From NCBI GenBank assembly GCA_002110485.1, contig MOWL01000045.1, forward strand, positions 1,860,001-1,924,000: a stretch of 64,000 nt of DNA, read 5' to 3'. The position numbers and the translations under genes are program-made. The notes beneath the pieces were generated by a model. That model was not told the origin of the DNA, did no database searches, and worked only from the letters and a program-made list of their open reading frames with translations. This document shows, piece after piece, positions 34,700 to 47,574 of this stretch. Every line of letters starts with the position of its first letter. Positions within the stretch are counted from its first letter, which is position 1. This stretch comes from Emergomyces orientalis (lineage: Eukaryota; Ascomycota; Eurotiomycetes; Onygenales; Ajellomycetaceae).

Positions 34700-35684
34700 T
34701 CATAGTCTAATCCCTTTGCACGAGAAGAACATGGATTGTTTAATGTGTCGCGAACGGCCCGTCTTCTCGTCAAAAAGGGAAAACCCGTAATGAGCAGCGT
34801 TTGGTGGCGTATAGACTGTCCCCATGTTAGGTTTAGTAAGAAAATAGAAACATTTGTTCCCGTAAAAAATATATGCAGCAACCGGGATAGCGTCGTTTGG
34901 CATGGAATGAACTTACGATGTAGAGAAATGGCGAAATTGTCGGGATCGGGATTGGAGATTTTATGCAGGCCGAGCTTTTTCCCCAAGGCCATTTTAGTTG
35001 ATTTTTTTCCCCAGAAATTTCCAAAAATAGGATGGAGGGGGATTTCTGTCTTATACTAACCTTATCTGACATGTAGGTGACTTGGTTTTCTTTATACACT
35101 TTGTCCCTGGTGACGCTCAAGGGTGCTGGATCCCCGTTTTTAAGCTTGTCCTCCTCTGGCCACGAGTATAAGGTCTCTCGTAGGGTCCCCTTCAGTACCT
35201 GTGACGAAAAGCAATATTAGTGAGCAGTTCCCCAGTTTGAAAACAAAACAAACCGGACACTAGCTAGTGTGACTAACCTTCATCACACAATGGGCGTTGG
35301 CATGGTCATGAATTGCGCTCGCCTTTCCAGGGCTCCACACGAGAATCAGCTATATCCTCACCGTCAGCACGCTCGCTCGCGGAACGCCTTCGATCATTCG
35401 GAATGGCACCCCTGCCACCCAAAACTCACCAGATTACATTTGCCATTGCCTTCATCAACCAGGTTCCTCGTGTATGCTCTTCCAGCATCCCCAAATGCAT
35501 ACCGTTCCCATTCGCTCTCGTTGGAGGTATAGTCCTCCATGAGCTTCTGGATATGCATCGGATCGACATCGTCGGAATCTAGGCCTGAGCTAGGGCCAAG
35601 GACTGCATTGATGTCACTTACCAAGCTGTGGAAGGCATCGGTAGGGGCAGTCGGGGAGGAATCGCCGTTCTCGAGATATGGCAT
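34700..35684 (-). CDS. Cysteine dioxygenase
   Basis: Five exons on the minus strand: 35684-35430, 35349-35278, 35198-35061, 34974-34917 and 34815-34700 (212 aa, close to the mammalian 200). All joins are in frame with GT-AG sites. The cupin core is complete: HDHANAHC supplies two Fe(II)-binding histidines (His99, His101) and Cys106, LGLHKI supplies the third (His159), and SLHLYTPP supplies Tyr176. Cys106 and Tyr176 match the Cys93-Tyr157 pair that forms the thioether cofactor in the mammalian enzyme. The enzyme oxidises cysteine to cysteine sulfinate, the entry to sulfite and taurine metabolism. In dermatophytes this pathway is linked to sulfite secretion on cysteine or keratin. It is divergent from the Rbg1-like GTPase. 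Confidence 0.95.
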
Positions 35685-36526
35685 TGTGGCGGATTTTCGT
35701 ATTTGGGACCTGAGACTGAATACGTTATAGACGAGATGGGATAGATATAGTAGTAGGTTGACGGGAGACAGCTCCAGGGACTGGGGATTTATCTATCTAG
35801 ATAGGAATGAAGCAATAATACAGATCTGCCGGGAGGAGGAAGGACTATCTTCTTATCAGGTGGAGAATTGGATCACGCGGGGAAAAGAGAGACTTTGCCG
35901 AACAAGCAATAGCCTGGTATGATAGATGAAACAGAAACGTGGAAACGAAAGGAAACTGTGTTGCGTTGGTTGCTGCTGCTGTGTCGTTGTCGTCATTGAA
36001 GCAATAAGCGGTCAGAACAAACGATATACGGTGGCTACTACTTATTCTGACGATGGAAGGGATTCCGCGGCCCTGAATATGCCAGCTAATTCTTTGCCCC
36101 ATATATCCCTTCTGTCCTTGTAACGGCCCACTGGAAATCCCCCAAACCTCACCCAGCGGCACGCTTAACCTAAATTCCCCAGTCTTGGAAGGCTCAAACA
36201 GCCACTGGGCCCAATCGCCGAATATTAACCCTATCGACCCGACAGTAAGCGACATCCGGAGCTATTCGGGCCGACATCATACGGGTGACACAAGAAGCGC
36301 AGGCGCCAAGGCTGATGGATAGATGACTAAGCTCAATTTTTGAAGATTCCATCTCAAATTCGCTCTCGAAACCCAATATCAAAATCAAATTGACCCCGAA
36401 CTCAACGCAAAATTTCAGACGAAAAAAAGACAGGTTATTTAGATAGAGCTGATCTCTTCAGCTTTATTTAATCTCCATTTTCGACAATCCTCTATTTAAA
36501 AAGGACGAAAGTCACAATCCGCAACC
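35685..36526. other. Divergent promoter region, cysteine dioxygenase / Rbg1
   Basis: An 842-bp spacer lies between the two ATGs. I see no clear TATA box and no credible ORF. The last 60 bases before the Rbg1 ATG are AT-rich leader sequence. Confidence 0.5.
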
Positions 36527-38388
36527 ATGGCGACAACTGTAGACAAGGTCCGTCTCTCCCCCTTCCCCCCGCCAAAACCCCCCCTTTCCCCCTCTCAACC
36601 CGAGCAAACCTGGGTATACTTGCCGACTGACACATTATGGCGCCCATTAGATCAAGGAGATCGAGACCGAAGTAAGCCCTTCTAATCCATGACCATTCTT
36701 CGGAAGCTGGGGCCCTCCCCCGAAGCTAACCACCCGACAGATGGCTCGTACTCAAAAAAACAAGAACACGTCGTATCATTTAGGTGCGTCTTGCGCATGC
36801 ATGGATATTTTGTGTGGGAACGGGGCAGACTTGTGGAGATAACGCGGAGCTGATGGGCTGATATGTATCTATCTTCTTTTTGGACAGGGCAACTGAAAGC
36901 TAAGCTTGCGAAACTAAAAAGAGAGCTTCTTACTCCTTCGTCTAGCGGTGGCGGTGGTGGCAGTAAGTTCTATCCGTTCTTCTCTCTTGCCTGACTGGTT
37001 ATCTTATCATCTCTCGTGGATGCGTTTCAACTGACAGCTTCCCCCCCCGCCCCCTCATTTAGCTGGTTTCGATGTTGCGCGTACTGGTGTAGCGAGCGTG
37101 TATGTTCTGGACCCGATTTTCAGGATGCATTGACACTATCTCCTTAACTGACTTCTTTAATTATTCTTTTAAAAGAGGGTTTATTGGCTTCCCATCTGTC
37201 GGGAAGAGCACTTTGATGAGCAAAATAACAGGACAGCATTCTGAAGGTGCGTCCAAATCCACCACATAATAACCTTTTACTTCATGCAAGAAGGTTTCTA
37301 ACGGAATTAATTTTTTTTTTCGGCAGTTGCCGCTTACGAATTCACGACTTTAACGACTGTTCCTGGCCAGGTGATATATAACGGCGCGAAAATTCAAATT
37401 CTCGATCTTCCTGGTATCATCCAAGGTGCAAAAGATGGTAAAGGTCGAGGTAGGCAAGTTATTGCCGTTGCCAAAACTTGCAATCTTATTTTTATCGTGT
37501 TGGACGTGAACAAGCCCTTGACGGATAAGAAAGTTATTGAAGCGGAATTGGAAGGTTTTGGGATCAGGATTAACAAGTCTCCACCGAACATCGTATTTAA
37601 GAAAAAGGACAAGGGCGGCATTTCAATCACGAGTACAGTGCCCCTATCGCACATTGATCATGATGTAAGTTGGCTCGGTGGATTTTTACAGGAGGACTGT
37701 TTGCTCATCGGATTTTTATTAGGAGATTAAAGCAGTGATGAACGAATATCGAATTTCGTCCGCGGACATTGCGATTCGGTGCGATGCTACAATTGATGAC
37801 CTTATCGACGTGCTCGAGGCGAAGAGTCGGAGCTATATCCCCGTCGTCTACGCTTTGAACAAAATCGATTCCATATCCATTGAGGAATTGGACCTCCTCT
37901 ACCGGATCCCGAACGCTTGCCCTATCAGTTCTGAGCATGGGTGGAACATTGATGAGTTGCTCGAGCTAATGTGGGAGAAACTCGATCTCCGGAGAGTCTA
38001 TACCAAACCCAAGGGGAAAAATCCAGATTATACCTCCCCTGTCGTTCTGCGGAGTACGGCTTGTACCGTTGAAGACTTTGTAAGTCTAACTGGATTATCT
38101 CAATGTTGGGAGAAGCTATTATCAGGGACCGCGTCCTACAACAACAAAGCTAATTGCGTGTTATTTTCCACAGTGTAATTCCATTCATAAAACCATCGTG
38201 GATCAATTTAAACAGGCAATTGTTTACGGTCGCTCGGTCAAGCATCAACCGCAAAGAGTGGGACTCAGTCATGAACTTGCGGATGAGGACATAAGTACGC
38301 GACACACTCCGTTTTATACTCCTACCTCTCCCTCTTATCTAAATTCAATGCTAACACCATCTCTACAGTCACAATTATCAAGCGATAG
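36527..38388 (+). CDS. RBG1: Developmentally regulated GTP-binding protein (DRG1/Rbg1)
   Basis: Ten exons: 36527-36547, 36651-36671, 36741-36783, 36888-36962, 37063-37099, 37176-37246, 37327-37664, 37723-38079, 38174-38294 and 38369-38388 (367 aa, as in yeast Rbg1 at 369). The N-terminal helical part (IKEIETEMARTQKNKNTSYHLG) is followed by the G domain with G1 GFPSVGKST, switch AAYEFTTLTTVPG, G3 DLPGIIQGAKDGKGRGRQ and G4 NKID. A C-terminal TGS domain contains YTKPKGKNPDYTSPVVL. DRG1 GTPases bind Dfrp1/Tma46 and associate with translating ribosomes to relieve stalling. The gene is intron-dense: exons 1 and 2 are 21 nt and the last coding exon is 20 nt. Confidence 0.95.
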
Positions 38389-41300
38389 AAATACCAAACA
38401 CATAAAAAGCTAGCTACTGCGAAAAAGACAAGAAAAATAAATGGCCTAGCTATGCAAGCCAATACGGAGGACAATAATTACCCACCTCTTATGTTCCAAG
38501 GTTGACCAAAAAGGGCAGAAACGAGACAAGACATCTCTTCATCTACATTAGACGAACGAGAAGTCGAGAACGAGCCAAAAAAAAATTTAAAAAACTTTGT
38601 CTTTTCTTTTTTCGATGGTGCCCGATGTGCGAATTGGCGCCGCAAAACCCTTTTTTCGGCCGGGACACATGGTACACCGCACAAAGAAGCTTGGGCCGGA
38701 AGCGATATCCCTCTTTTCTTCCCTTCTCTCTCAAAAGAACCATGGGAAGCACAACGTCGAGGGCAAAAAAGGGGGGATAATTAAAAGTTTTCATCCAATT
38801 TCATCCCGGGATGGCTTTTTTCGTTTCTTTTTCGTTTCATTTTCGTTTCCATTTTCAGCTTTTCGTTGGAATTTAGATTTTTAGATTTTATACCCAAATG
38901 CATTTAAAGGCTTGTGTGCTACTATACGCAGCATTTTTGTTAGTCGGGACTATTATAGAGAATGCATATGGTACTTTTCTTTTTCCCAATGAAGGCGCCT
39001 ACATGTAGGCGCATGTTATATGGGGTAGTTGTCAAATAAGTTGTATTTTTGGATTTTGGATTTCTCTTTTCTTTTTTTCTTTTTGACAGTCGGTTCAGGT
39101 GTTGTATTACACATGTTGGCATCCAGCGGCTTACAGAAAAAGGGTCCTCTGCAGATTGTTCCTGTATATATTTCTGTAACAATGTCGGTACATGTTTCCT
39201 CAGTACGTACACATCTTATTTTGAATACTTTTGGGAAATGCATATTGTGAGCCCGTATCTAGGGATATCGACTATCGTGACATGTTCTGCTAGGGCGCAA
39301 AAGACTCATGTGCTCCCTCTATCTATATCTTTCGACCCATCCACGCATACACTTCTCCGTCCTCTCACTATGTGCTCTGTAGTTCAACCTTTCTTCGCGT
39401 TTCAATGCCCTTATCTTCGTCACCTCCTATTCTTTTGCCAATCCGCCTCTAAAAGAACCATTCGATCTGCGACATTTTGTATATATTTTGGAAGTAGGTA
39501 TCCATTTCAAACCATGGGCCATTTATATCTATCCATCGATTTTCAGTGGAAGTTTGAGGAAAGGAGAGAGAAGTTGAATTAATCAAATATTTCCACTCAT
39601 CTTTACTTTTCTTTCCCCTTTATTCCTTCTCTAGTTTTAAATTTAACATTTTTATTATCCTTTAAGAAAAAGGTTGACCTGAACTGCATGCACCATGCCG
39701 CCTGCATAATACCCCTTACTTTATCATCAACCCGGCTACCAGTTTTACTTCCATCTATGTGCAGGTTTCACTCCCCTTGATTTCCGTGAACCACAAGGCT
39801 ATCCGGACATCCCTTTTTTGAGAATGAGGAGAATTTAGGCGGGGATAGAAGAAGAAAGAAAATGACCGTGTATGGATCGGTTATTTTCTTAGGATTACTG
39901 TAATTACTCCTTTCTTTTCAAAAGCCGACATTCACTGTGGGTCGGGATTTAGTCTCTCTCTCTCTCACTCTCTCACTCTCAGTGTGTGGCTTTGGCTCAT
40001 TAGTTACTTTATTCGGAATCATTCAACCGAGATTCTGAGGGATATCAAAGTTGGGATAGTTACAATGCATAGCCGTTCATATCTATGTATTCTCTTCTTG
40101 TCCTTTTTGTTTTTCGCCCTTCACTCCCTAACTAGTTCCGAAACATCAGCACACAAAATCATGGTTGCCAGCTCTTCGAGTATCCTCAAGCGAGCAAAAG
40201 GGAGGTTGTATTCGTCCAGAAGAAACCTGTCGAACAAGATACGAGAAGTCAGCAGAACAGTCCAATTTGTTGTTGAGAAATTTATTCCCATTTTCTTCAA
40301 TTAGGTCCGATTCCGTTTTTGCTGTGAGAGCCTCGCAGCTGCTTTCACCCTAAGGAACTACATATCTAGGTACCTAGGTAGTATAATTTTTTTTCTTTCT
40401 CCTCACCTCCCCTTTGGTTGGGTTCGCTGCTGGGTTTGCAAACCAGGAGACATCTCATTCCGGGGCTGGGAATATCCTTTTGTATCTCAATCGAGCCGAA
40501 AGTTCTTTCTAGGGTCCTGAAAACCCCAGCCTCCATAATGAGCGAGGCCTGACCAAGGGTAACCAGGACGAGGTGGTAATCAATGCTGTTTCCTAGACCA
40601 TGCGGTCTATGTACCCAAGTGCACCCTGTCAAAAAACGAAACGAAGTTCTTCATGCCAATGGAGGAGACTTTATGTCGTTCATTTGCAGGGGCTCGGCGT
40701 TGCTGACAACGATTCTGGCATCTTATTATACCCTGCGATACGTGACCCTCTCAGGGCAGGTTATCAGAAGGGGCATCATGGGATAGAAATATCGACAATT
40801 TTTTTGGCAGCGGCAGTTTCGCTTTTTTGCAAGAGGTATTCATTGAGTAGCTCCACCTTGAATATCAATTGCCATCATTTTGTCAGTTGGAGGTAAAGGC
40901 CCAGGCCAGGCAAAATATAGCGAAAGTTATTTTCTTCTATATAACCATATTCTGGATGCGGTTGATACAAATGCCAAAACCCTACTCCCCTGCGGGGCCT
41001 CTCGCCGAGTGCCTCTCCGAACGAATTTTTGTTGCGTTTTGATCTAGCGGCCCCTGAGCTCGTTCTTCGAACGAGAAAGCCTCTAATGTTTATCTACATA
41101 ACGCAGGGCAAAGTCTAGAGCTCGACGGGACGGGGAACCGGGTTTCTTAACGGGTTGTAAGACATCAAATAAGCTTAATCGAGATGCTGTTTAAAGCAAA
41201 CGTTTGAATTAGAATTTATACTTTCTTTAGGCCAGGGGCCAGAACGCAAATATTTAGACTTCAATTCAGGGGATGGATGCAAGTAAACAATGAAAAATAG

Positions 41301-44300
41301 CTGGGCTTTTTAGATTTTTCCCTTTCCCTTGGAATGAAAGGAAGTGAAGAGGGATCAACAAGAATGGGCTCCTCTTCCACTTTCTGACCATGTTTTTGTT
41401 CTATTTTAACCAACTTCCCCTTGCCCCTTTCAAATACGATGTTTCCCCCCCTCCAAATATATACCCAATTTCCTCGTCTATTTTCAGTATTTGATTCACG
41501 GAATTCATGCAGATGACTTCATACTACATACATTGAAAAGACAAAAAGGACACCAACCCGGCTTGGCCTGCATTTTGGCTGTCAGCCTTCTCCTGTTATT
41601 TTGGGTCGTCTTTTTATTGTCCCGCTTTTTAGCGCATTTCTCAGGTTCATCTTGGCATACAGAAAAAGGTTTAAGCCTGCCTTAACTCATAATAATGGGA
41701 GGTGATGGTTGATCCGATTGCCGGTTGGACGAATGGTATCTCTCCGTTCTGGCTTCTCCAGCCAGCCATCTACGCTTGACAAAGGAAGAAAACAAAGCTC
41801 GCAAGGGGCCAAATTTCCGCTTCGATTCCGAAAGTAGCGCGAAGCCAGGCCGATCTTTTACATAATAATACAGAAAAAAAGGCAGACCAGAAGAACGGAT
41901 CAGCAGGAGAATGGAAAAGCAACAGCGGTGGATTTACCCGTCGCGGAAGAAAAACGGCGAGGGTAATATTTTCCTTTGGTGAAGCAATCGCGGCCGCCGT
42001 TTCTTATTCATAGATTGAGAAGCACGTGCTCTTGTAGTCACGAGGAGTAGTAAAAGAAGTTCCAATCACAGCCAGAGATTCCTTTCCTGCGTGAAGCAAA
42101 AGCCGCATATTTTGCTAACCGAGAACTGTGGGTACGATGAAGCTAGAGCGTAGCTACATACATTTAGACAGGCAGGAAAGGGGCTTGTGTATGCTTCCAT
42201 CTTGGCCTGAATAACGGATTGGCAAGTGTTGGAAAATCCGCGTCTCGGGCAGAAGTGGGGAGAAACAAATCCTTAGGTTTTGGGTCCAGACCTCGCAAGG
42301 TTATGGAATCCTCCAGGTGCGGAGTTTGAAAGAGGTGGAGTTAAAGCTGCACCTATTTACAAGATGCAGGGGATTGATTATTTTCGCGGTTGGGTATTGG
42401 GTTTATGAACAAAGAAATAAACCAAAAAGAATGGAAAAATATAAAAAATCAGTGGAAAAGAAATATGCAATCGTCCACAAATGGAAGGCTCAATATCTTA
42501 TTCTGAGAGAAAGTTTTACTTTTGCTGTTCATTCCGTTGTCTCCTTTTTCCAATTCATCTGGTTCTTGAACTTTTCTTGTGGTTCCCGATTCCCATTCAG
42601 TTTATCTTACGCTGGCAATTATTGTTCAATTACACGAAAAAAAAAAAAAAAAAACTGGGATGGAGCACATACAGACGATTTTTGATGCTGATGAAACTGT
42701 CCACCATACATCTTTCTTGGAACGTTTAAGTTGGGAGGTTTAGGTGTATATAAATCGTTGCATCTTCGGAAAATCCCGACTTCATCCTGTGAAGGCCCTG
42801 AAAGCTCAAAAACGGCAAGGAAAATTTCGGATCAGGTTCTGGCATGACATTGACTTGAGGAGAGAAACGTGCCCGTATTCGTCCGTGAAAGGTTAGCGTG
42901 TGGGCAGGGAGGGATGGTTTAAGCTAGGATGGTCTTTGCGCAGACGCGGTCCACAACATGATCGGCTTTAAACACCTCTCTTGAGTCAAGGTCCCTCTAA
43001 CGGCCTGAGAATGACAGGGCTGATGGGTGAACCTTGACTGCCGGCGTGTTAATTTGATAGATCATTTTTGCCTAGCTTCGAGTTGGTCAGGTTTTAGTTC
43101 CAGAAATGGCGTGTGTTTAGCGGAGCTTGGACCGGTCGATCAGGCCTAACCAAATAAAACGAAGGCTGCTTGCTTGCACAGGGGATCATGCTGCAGACCA
43201 GTTAGCTATGCTCATGTTCATGAGTCGATAGTTTTAGATAGTACAGTTACAAATAAGGAAAAGGCATGGATGTGTGGATGCGATTTTGTACAGTACAATG
43301 CATGTGCAAACCTGCTATTGATGGCGTTGAAAAATATTCCAAACCACGCAGTACGTCGTGAAGAATGAGAATGATTTTCTTCCATGAGCCCTAGTGCTGC
43401 TCTTGGCGTCGGCATTCCGTCTTGTTGTGGGATTGATATCCTTCTGGCATGGGATGAGAAGGTTTGGTTGACATACCCTGTTGACAACGAGGAGCAGTAA
43501 TAGTAGTTACGACGTGGACAGCGATATATGTACGGTACCGAACGTTGAACCAAGCAACATGGGGTTGACGCACACTGCACCTAATCCGTTGTTCTTTATC
43601 TCCACACAACCAATCACCAACCACAGCGCAACTATCATTTCTCGTCTCTACCCGCAACGAGAAATTCAGTCATTCCAATTCCAGCTATCTTGGGGTCCTC
43701 ATGGTTCAAAGGGTCCAATATTTACTTGACTGGCGACTGGGTTTATAGTTGGCTGACTCGCAATTATCACCACCCTGGCAGTAAGTCAATGTGACAGCTG
43801 TGAGATATGGTCGTCTGGAGCCTCGAAGGTCAACCTCTCCGATATCACCTCACCTTATTATATATTACAGAGAGCATCCGTATATCTATCTCAATTGCTT
43901 CGTGCCATCGACTCATGCGCGACAGTCAGAAAAGTATCCGTCTTCGGATCGACAACGCTTGCCTGCGCCAACTTGCACATGGATAATTTATTGCCCTACC
44001 TCGTCGTTGAAGAATGCAAGTGAAGTTTTCCATTGGGTTGAGTCATCAAAAACGTATCATGTTGTTGCCGCATCGTGCTGAGCCATCTCATCGATATTGG
44101 CGGGAGAAGATGTTCTGACCCTGAGGCTATTGATGTTGGAATCAGAGAGCCAATGCCATGATCTATATTTCCTCCCAAGATCCCCCAGCGCTTAAAGAAT
44201 GTCAATATTCACCAAATCACAACTTTCCTCATGAATACTGAACATTCAAAATGATAAAGGTAAATTCATTGGCCTAGGCGAAGATTCAGGTGCAGTAACT

Positions 44301-47300
44301 TCGAATCAATGGTACTCAATGGGCTCTTCTAAACATCGCCTTGCCGTCATATTACGAGATGATCGCGGATCCTACTACTGGTTGAAATGTGATGGTATCC
44401 AAATGAAACACTCTGTTTACAGTCTTTCTACCATTAGCTATTACAAAGCCGTTTCATCCATCCCGAAATCAAAATCATTGGAATATTAAGAAGGTTCGCA
44501 CTTCTCCCACCCCTCCTTTCCACCACCAAAATCTGTCCTCCCTCATCCTTCCGCTAAAGCGACCATGTCCATCCTGAAGAGGCGTAATAATTTCGAGCCC
44601 ACGATTCGTATGTTATCGTAGTAACTGAGTGGAGTGGGAAACTAATAAGAAAAGAAAAGGACAAACTAAACCACACTACCACCCAATTGTTGCTCAACAT
44701 CGCCCGTATCAAGCAACAGATCCATTGAAATGCCAGCCGACATGGATCTCCATTCGAACGAAACTCCGACTGGACGACGGAACAAGGGTCAGCATCAAGC
44801 AGTGCACAAATCTAACCGGCCCGGACCCGTTAAATTTAGTGGCCTGTGCTAATGTGCTGAATAGCGAGCACAGTATGATACGTGCGTATCGTATCTGTCA
44901 AGTGGTAATGTATTGTATTGTTTTGTAAACAGTCCGTTTTACTTCGCTGTACTGATTGTTTGCTTTTTTGTTCCCAAGCTGATTGTTACTAGTCTGAAAG
45001 AACTTGTTTGTTTGAATATGTACGGAGTTATCGCGGTCCACAAATATTGTCCGGACCCCATGAAAATAACCTGGAATTACAGCCAATCAGCAAATTTAAG
45101 CAAAAGATATTCCCAAGGTCGATTAGAGCCCCTCGCTTTTGAGCCATGCATAAATGGCTACAGACACCATGCAAATCAGGTGTCTGTTGTCAAAAGAAAA
45201 GTTGGAGCGGGGTTTGCTCGCCATCAGAAACCTGGGCGCCGATAAAAGACGACCTTCCAAGATATTTGTACGACGTTCAAGGGGGGCGCCCCTTCCAATC
45301 GGAGTAGACGCGAGGGCAGAAAGAAAGGCAATATTATATACGCTGCTTACTTTTTGGCTCAGCTAGCTTCTCCGCTTCCTCGAGGAAGGCTGTCCCTCAT
45401 GCGATTCATTTTAAACTAGCGTCGGGAGATACCATTATTAAGGAGATCCGGTGTCGGAGCGGGGGCGACCCTGCTTCGTGTTCCCCAGAGTTCCAGAAGT
45501 GCGAGACCCCTCGTTGAACCATTTCAATTTGAAAATCCTTTCGTCCTCTACAATCATGTCTCGTGGAATCGATGTTCACTTAACAATACTGCCTAGGCGC
45601 CCCGATTTTCCCTATTCCCGCTTACTTATGGCAACATCCATCCGCTGATAGCTGATCCTAACCTCAGCAGATGATTCCTTTAAGCTCATATGATCTTACA
45701 GCACGGAATTCTTAGGTCCAATGGGTATGGGTAGATCCAATCTCACCCATAATCCTGCCGCAGTGATGCAAAACTAAGGTAGTTCGGAGGTATCCAAGAG
45801 ATTCGCTACTCGAGTGCCAAATAAAGGACCATTTAATTAATGATTCGAAACCCCACAGAGAGTCGATCCGAGATGATCTTCGAATCTGGTTTTCAGAACA
45901 CGAGTCAAACTTCGCCAATGTCATTCCATGCATCTTACTTTTCACTGTTGGCTATTAGCCGATGTTTCTACACCAAGATCGCTCATGCTTCGGCTAGCTC
46001 CCTTTTTGCCCTATCATGACATTTCCCCACACCTGAAACCTTCTCCTCAGCAGACTTCCAGGCATTATTTTGGGCTGTGTGGGCATTACCCCGTTGGACT
46101 GCTTGGATACAGGCCCTGAGTTATTTGATTGCACAGGATCTTCCCAAGTAACCCCCTATTTCAACCCCTCCCCGATAGTATCCTGCCTGTACGGTGTGTT
46201 TCTTATCCCTAACGGGTTCATCTGTGGCTGAGTTCGGCTGTATGGGAACACCCTCGATCCATTCTGACCGTATATTACCCCTCCCCTAAGAGAAGTAAGT
46301 GAAAACAGCTCTTCTGCCGAAGTGCTGTCCTTGATTTTCGTCTCTTATTTTTGCGACGATTTCGAAGAATGACCAAATGCTCCGTCTTGAAATGGCTTGC
46401 TCGACGACCTCTTTTGTTTTTCCATGGCCGCTAAATAATTTAATGTTAAAAACCATACGCAGTACGTACAATACCTTTTCATACCCAAGCCTTGGTAGGT
46501 GAATTGAAGTTGGGGGCGATTACAATTACGGTAAACATATGAGGATCCTCCATGTGTCCAACCAAAATCTCGATCCGCTTTGTCCACTGTTTTATATTCA
46601 CCAATGGGGTTGGTATCTTCCCTTTCTTTTTCTGTATTGTGTTTCGTTTTCTGTAGATGGTTAGTCCTGTATTTATTTGCCGTCTTTCGTTACTCTCCTC
46701 CTCTCCCAGCCTGTAAAGTGACAGACCTATGGGAAGGATGGGCTGACCGTCTTCCCCTCATGCCTGGTAGCCCCAGGGATTGGCTTCAGGCCCCTGTGAT
46801 TTGGTTATTTTCTGTCTTAGTCTCTTTGAACCCTCAGACCATCGGGCAAAAGTCAATACAGTTACCCTGTCAGATACCCCAAGCCTTTTTGAGGTACTGT
46901 ACATTATTACTTCCTGACAACCTTTTTATTGTTTTTTATTTCTTCTCATTTTTCCTTCTGCGCTATTCGTACTGTCTGGACGTTTTTCTTTTATTTTAAA
47001 CTACTTTATCAGTCTTAGCTGATCTGTTCCTTGCACAAAATCCCTCCAAGGGCTGCCTGCAAGGGTACTGTACTTTCGCACCTTGTCACTTCATGTTACG
47101 CTCTTGTGCTGTACTCCGGATTATTATAAACAACGGCCTCTGCGGCCCCTCACAGGCCTCCTATCGCTCCGATCAACGAAGCTCGAAAAGCTGCAAAAGT
47201 GGGCTCGTCTGGCTTTGTACCTGGAGTCTCCCGTTTGAATTGACTTGTTCCCTCCTGCCTGCTCCTTTGCCCTTTCACGTTCACTTTCTTAAGTTGATCG

Positions 47301-47574
47301 GGGCTTTTGTGTTTCATGCTGCTATATATTATCATGCATAGGATTTTCCCTTATTATCTTTAGTTAGAGACCCGCCCGACTTGCGCTTTGGTTGCAGTGG
47401 GCCTATTTCTACTACCACACCCCAGCTTGGCTCATTTACTTCACCCCATTCAGTCCAATCTTTACAACCTCGACGGATTAACAGGCGCAAATCTTAGAGG
47501 AAGCAGGCATCCTTATTCTCGTCGAGTTGGTTCAAAAAGGAACGAACCAGCGACATCGCGGATATTCATTTGCA
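38389..47574. other. 9.2-kb gene-free region upstream of the HTH DNA-binding protein gene
   Basis: No ORF here has a credible start, length or family resemblance. The longest (39049-39582) is low-complexity and hydrophobic. I found no tRNA boxes and no transposon ORFs. Visible elements are a CT microsatellite (39952-39980), an 18-A run (42637-42654), a perfect 7-bp-stem hairpin CTCGTTC-TTC-GAACGAG (41059-41075) and several pyrimidine-rich stretches. It may contain a long promoter, a long 5' leader with introns, or noncoding transcripts of the gene to its right. Confidence 0.5.
39952..39980. repeat. CT/CTCACT microsatellite
   Basis: This is a run of TC dinucleotides interrupted by CACTC, within the long gene-free region. 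Confidence 0.8.

Noticed and set aside
34244..34705. 153-aa ORF on the plus strand with a hydrophobic stretch
   Set aside because: It overlaps the 3' end of the cysteine dioxygenase gene on the other strand, resembles no family and has odd composition. Chance is more likely.
39049..39582. 177-aa Phe/Ser-rich ORF in the long spacer
   Set aside because: It has no ATG context, no domain, and a composition expected from pyrimidine-rich noncoding DNA.
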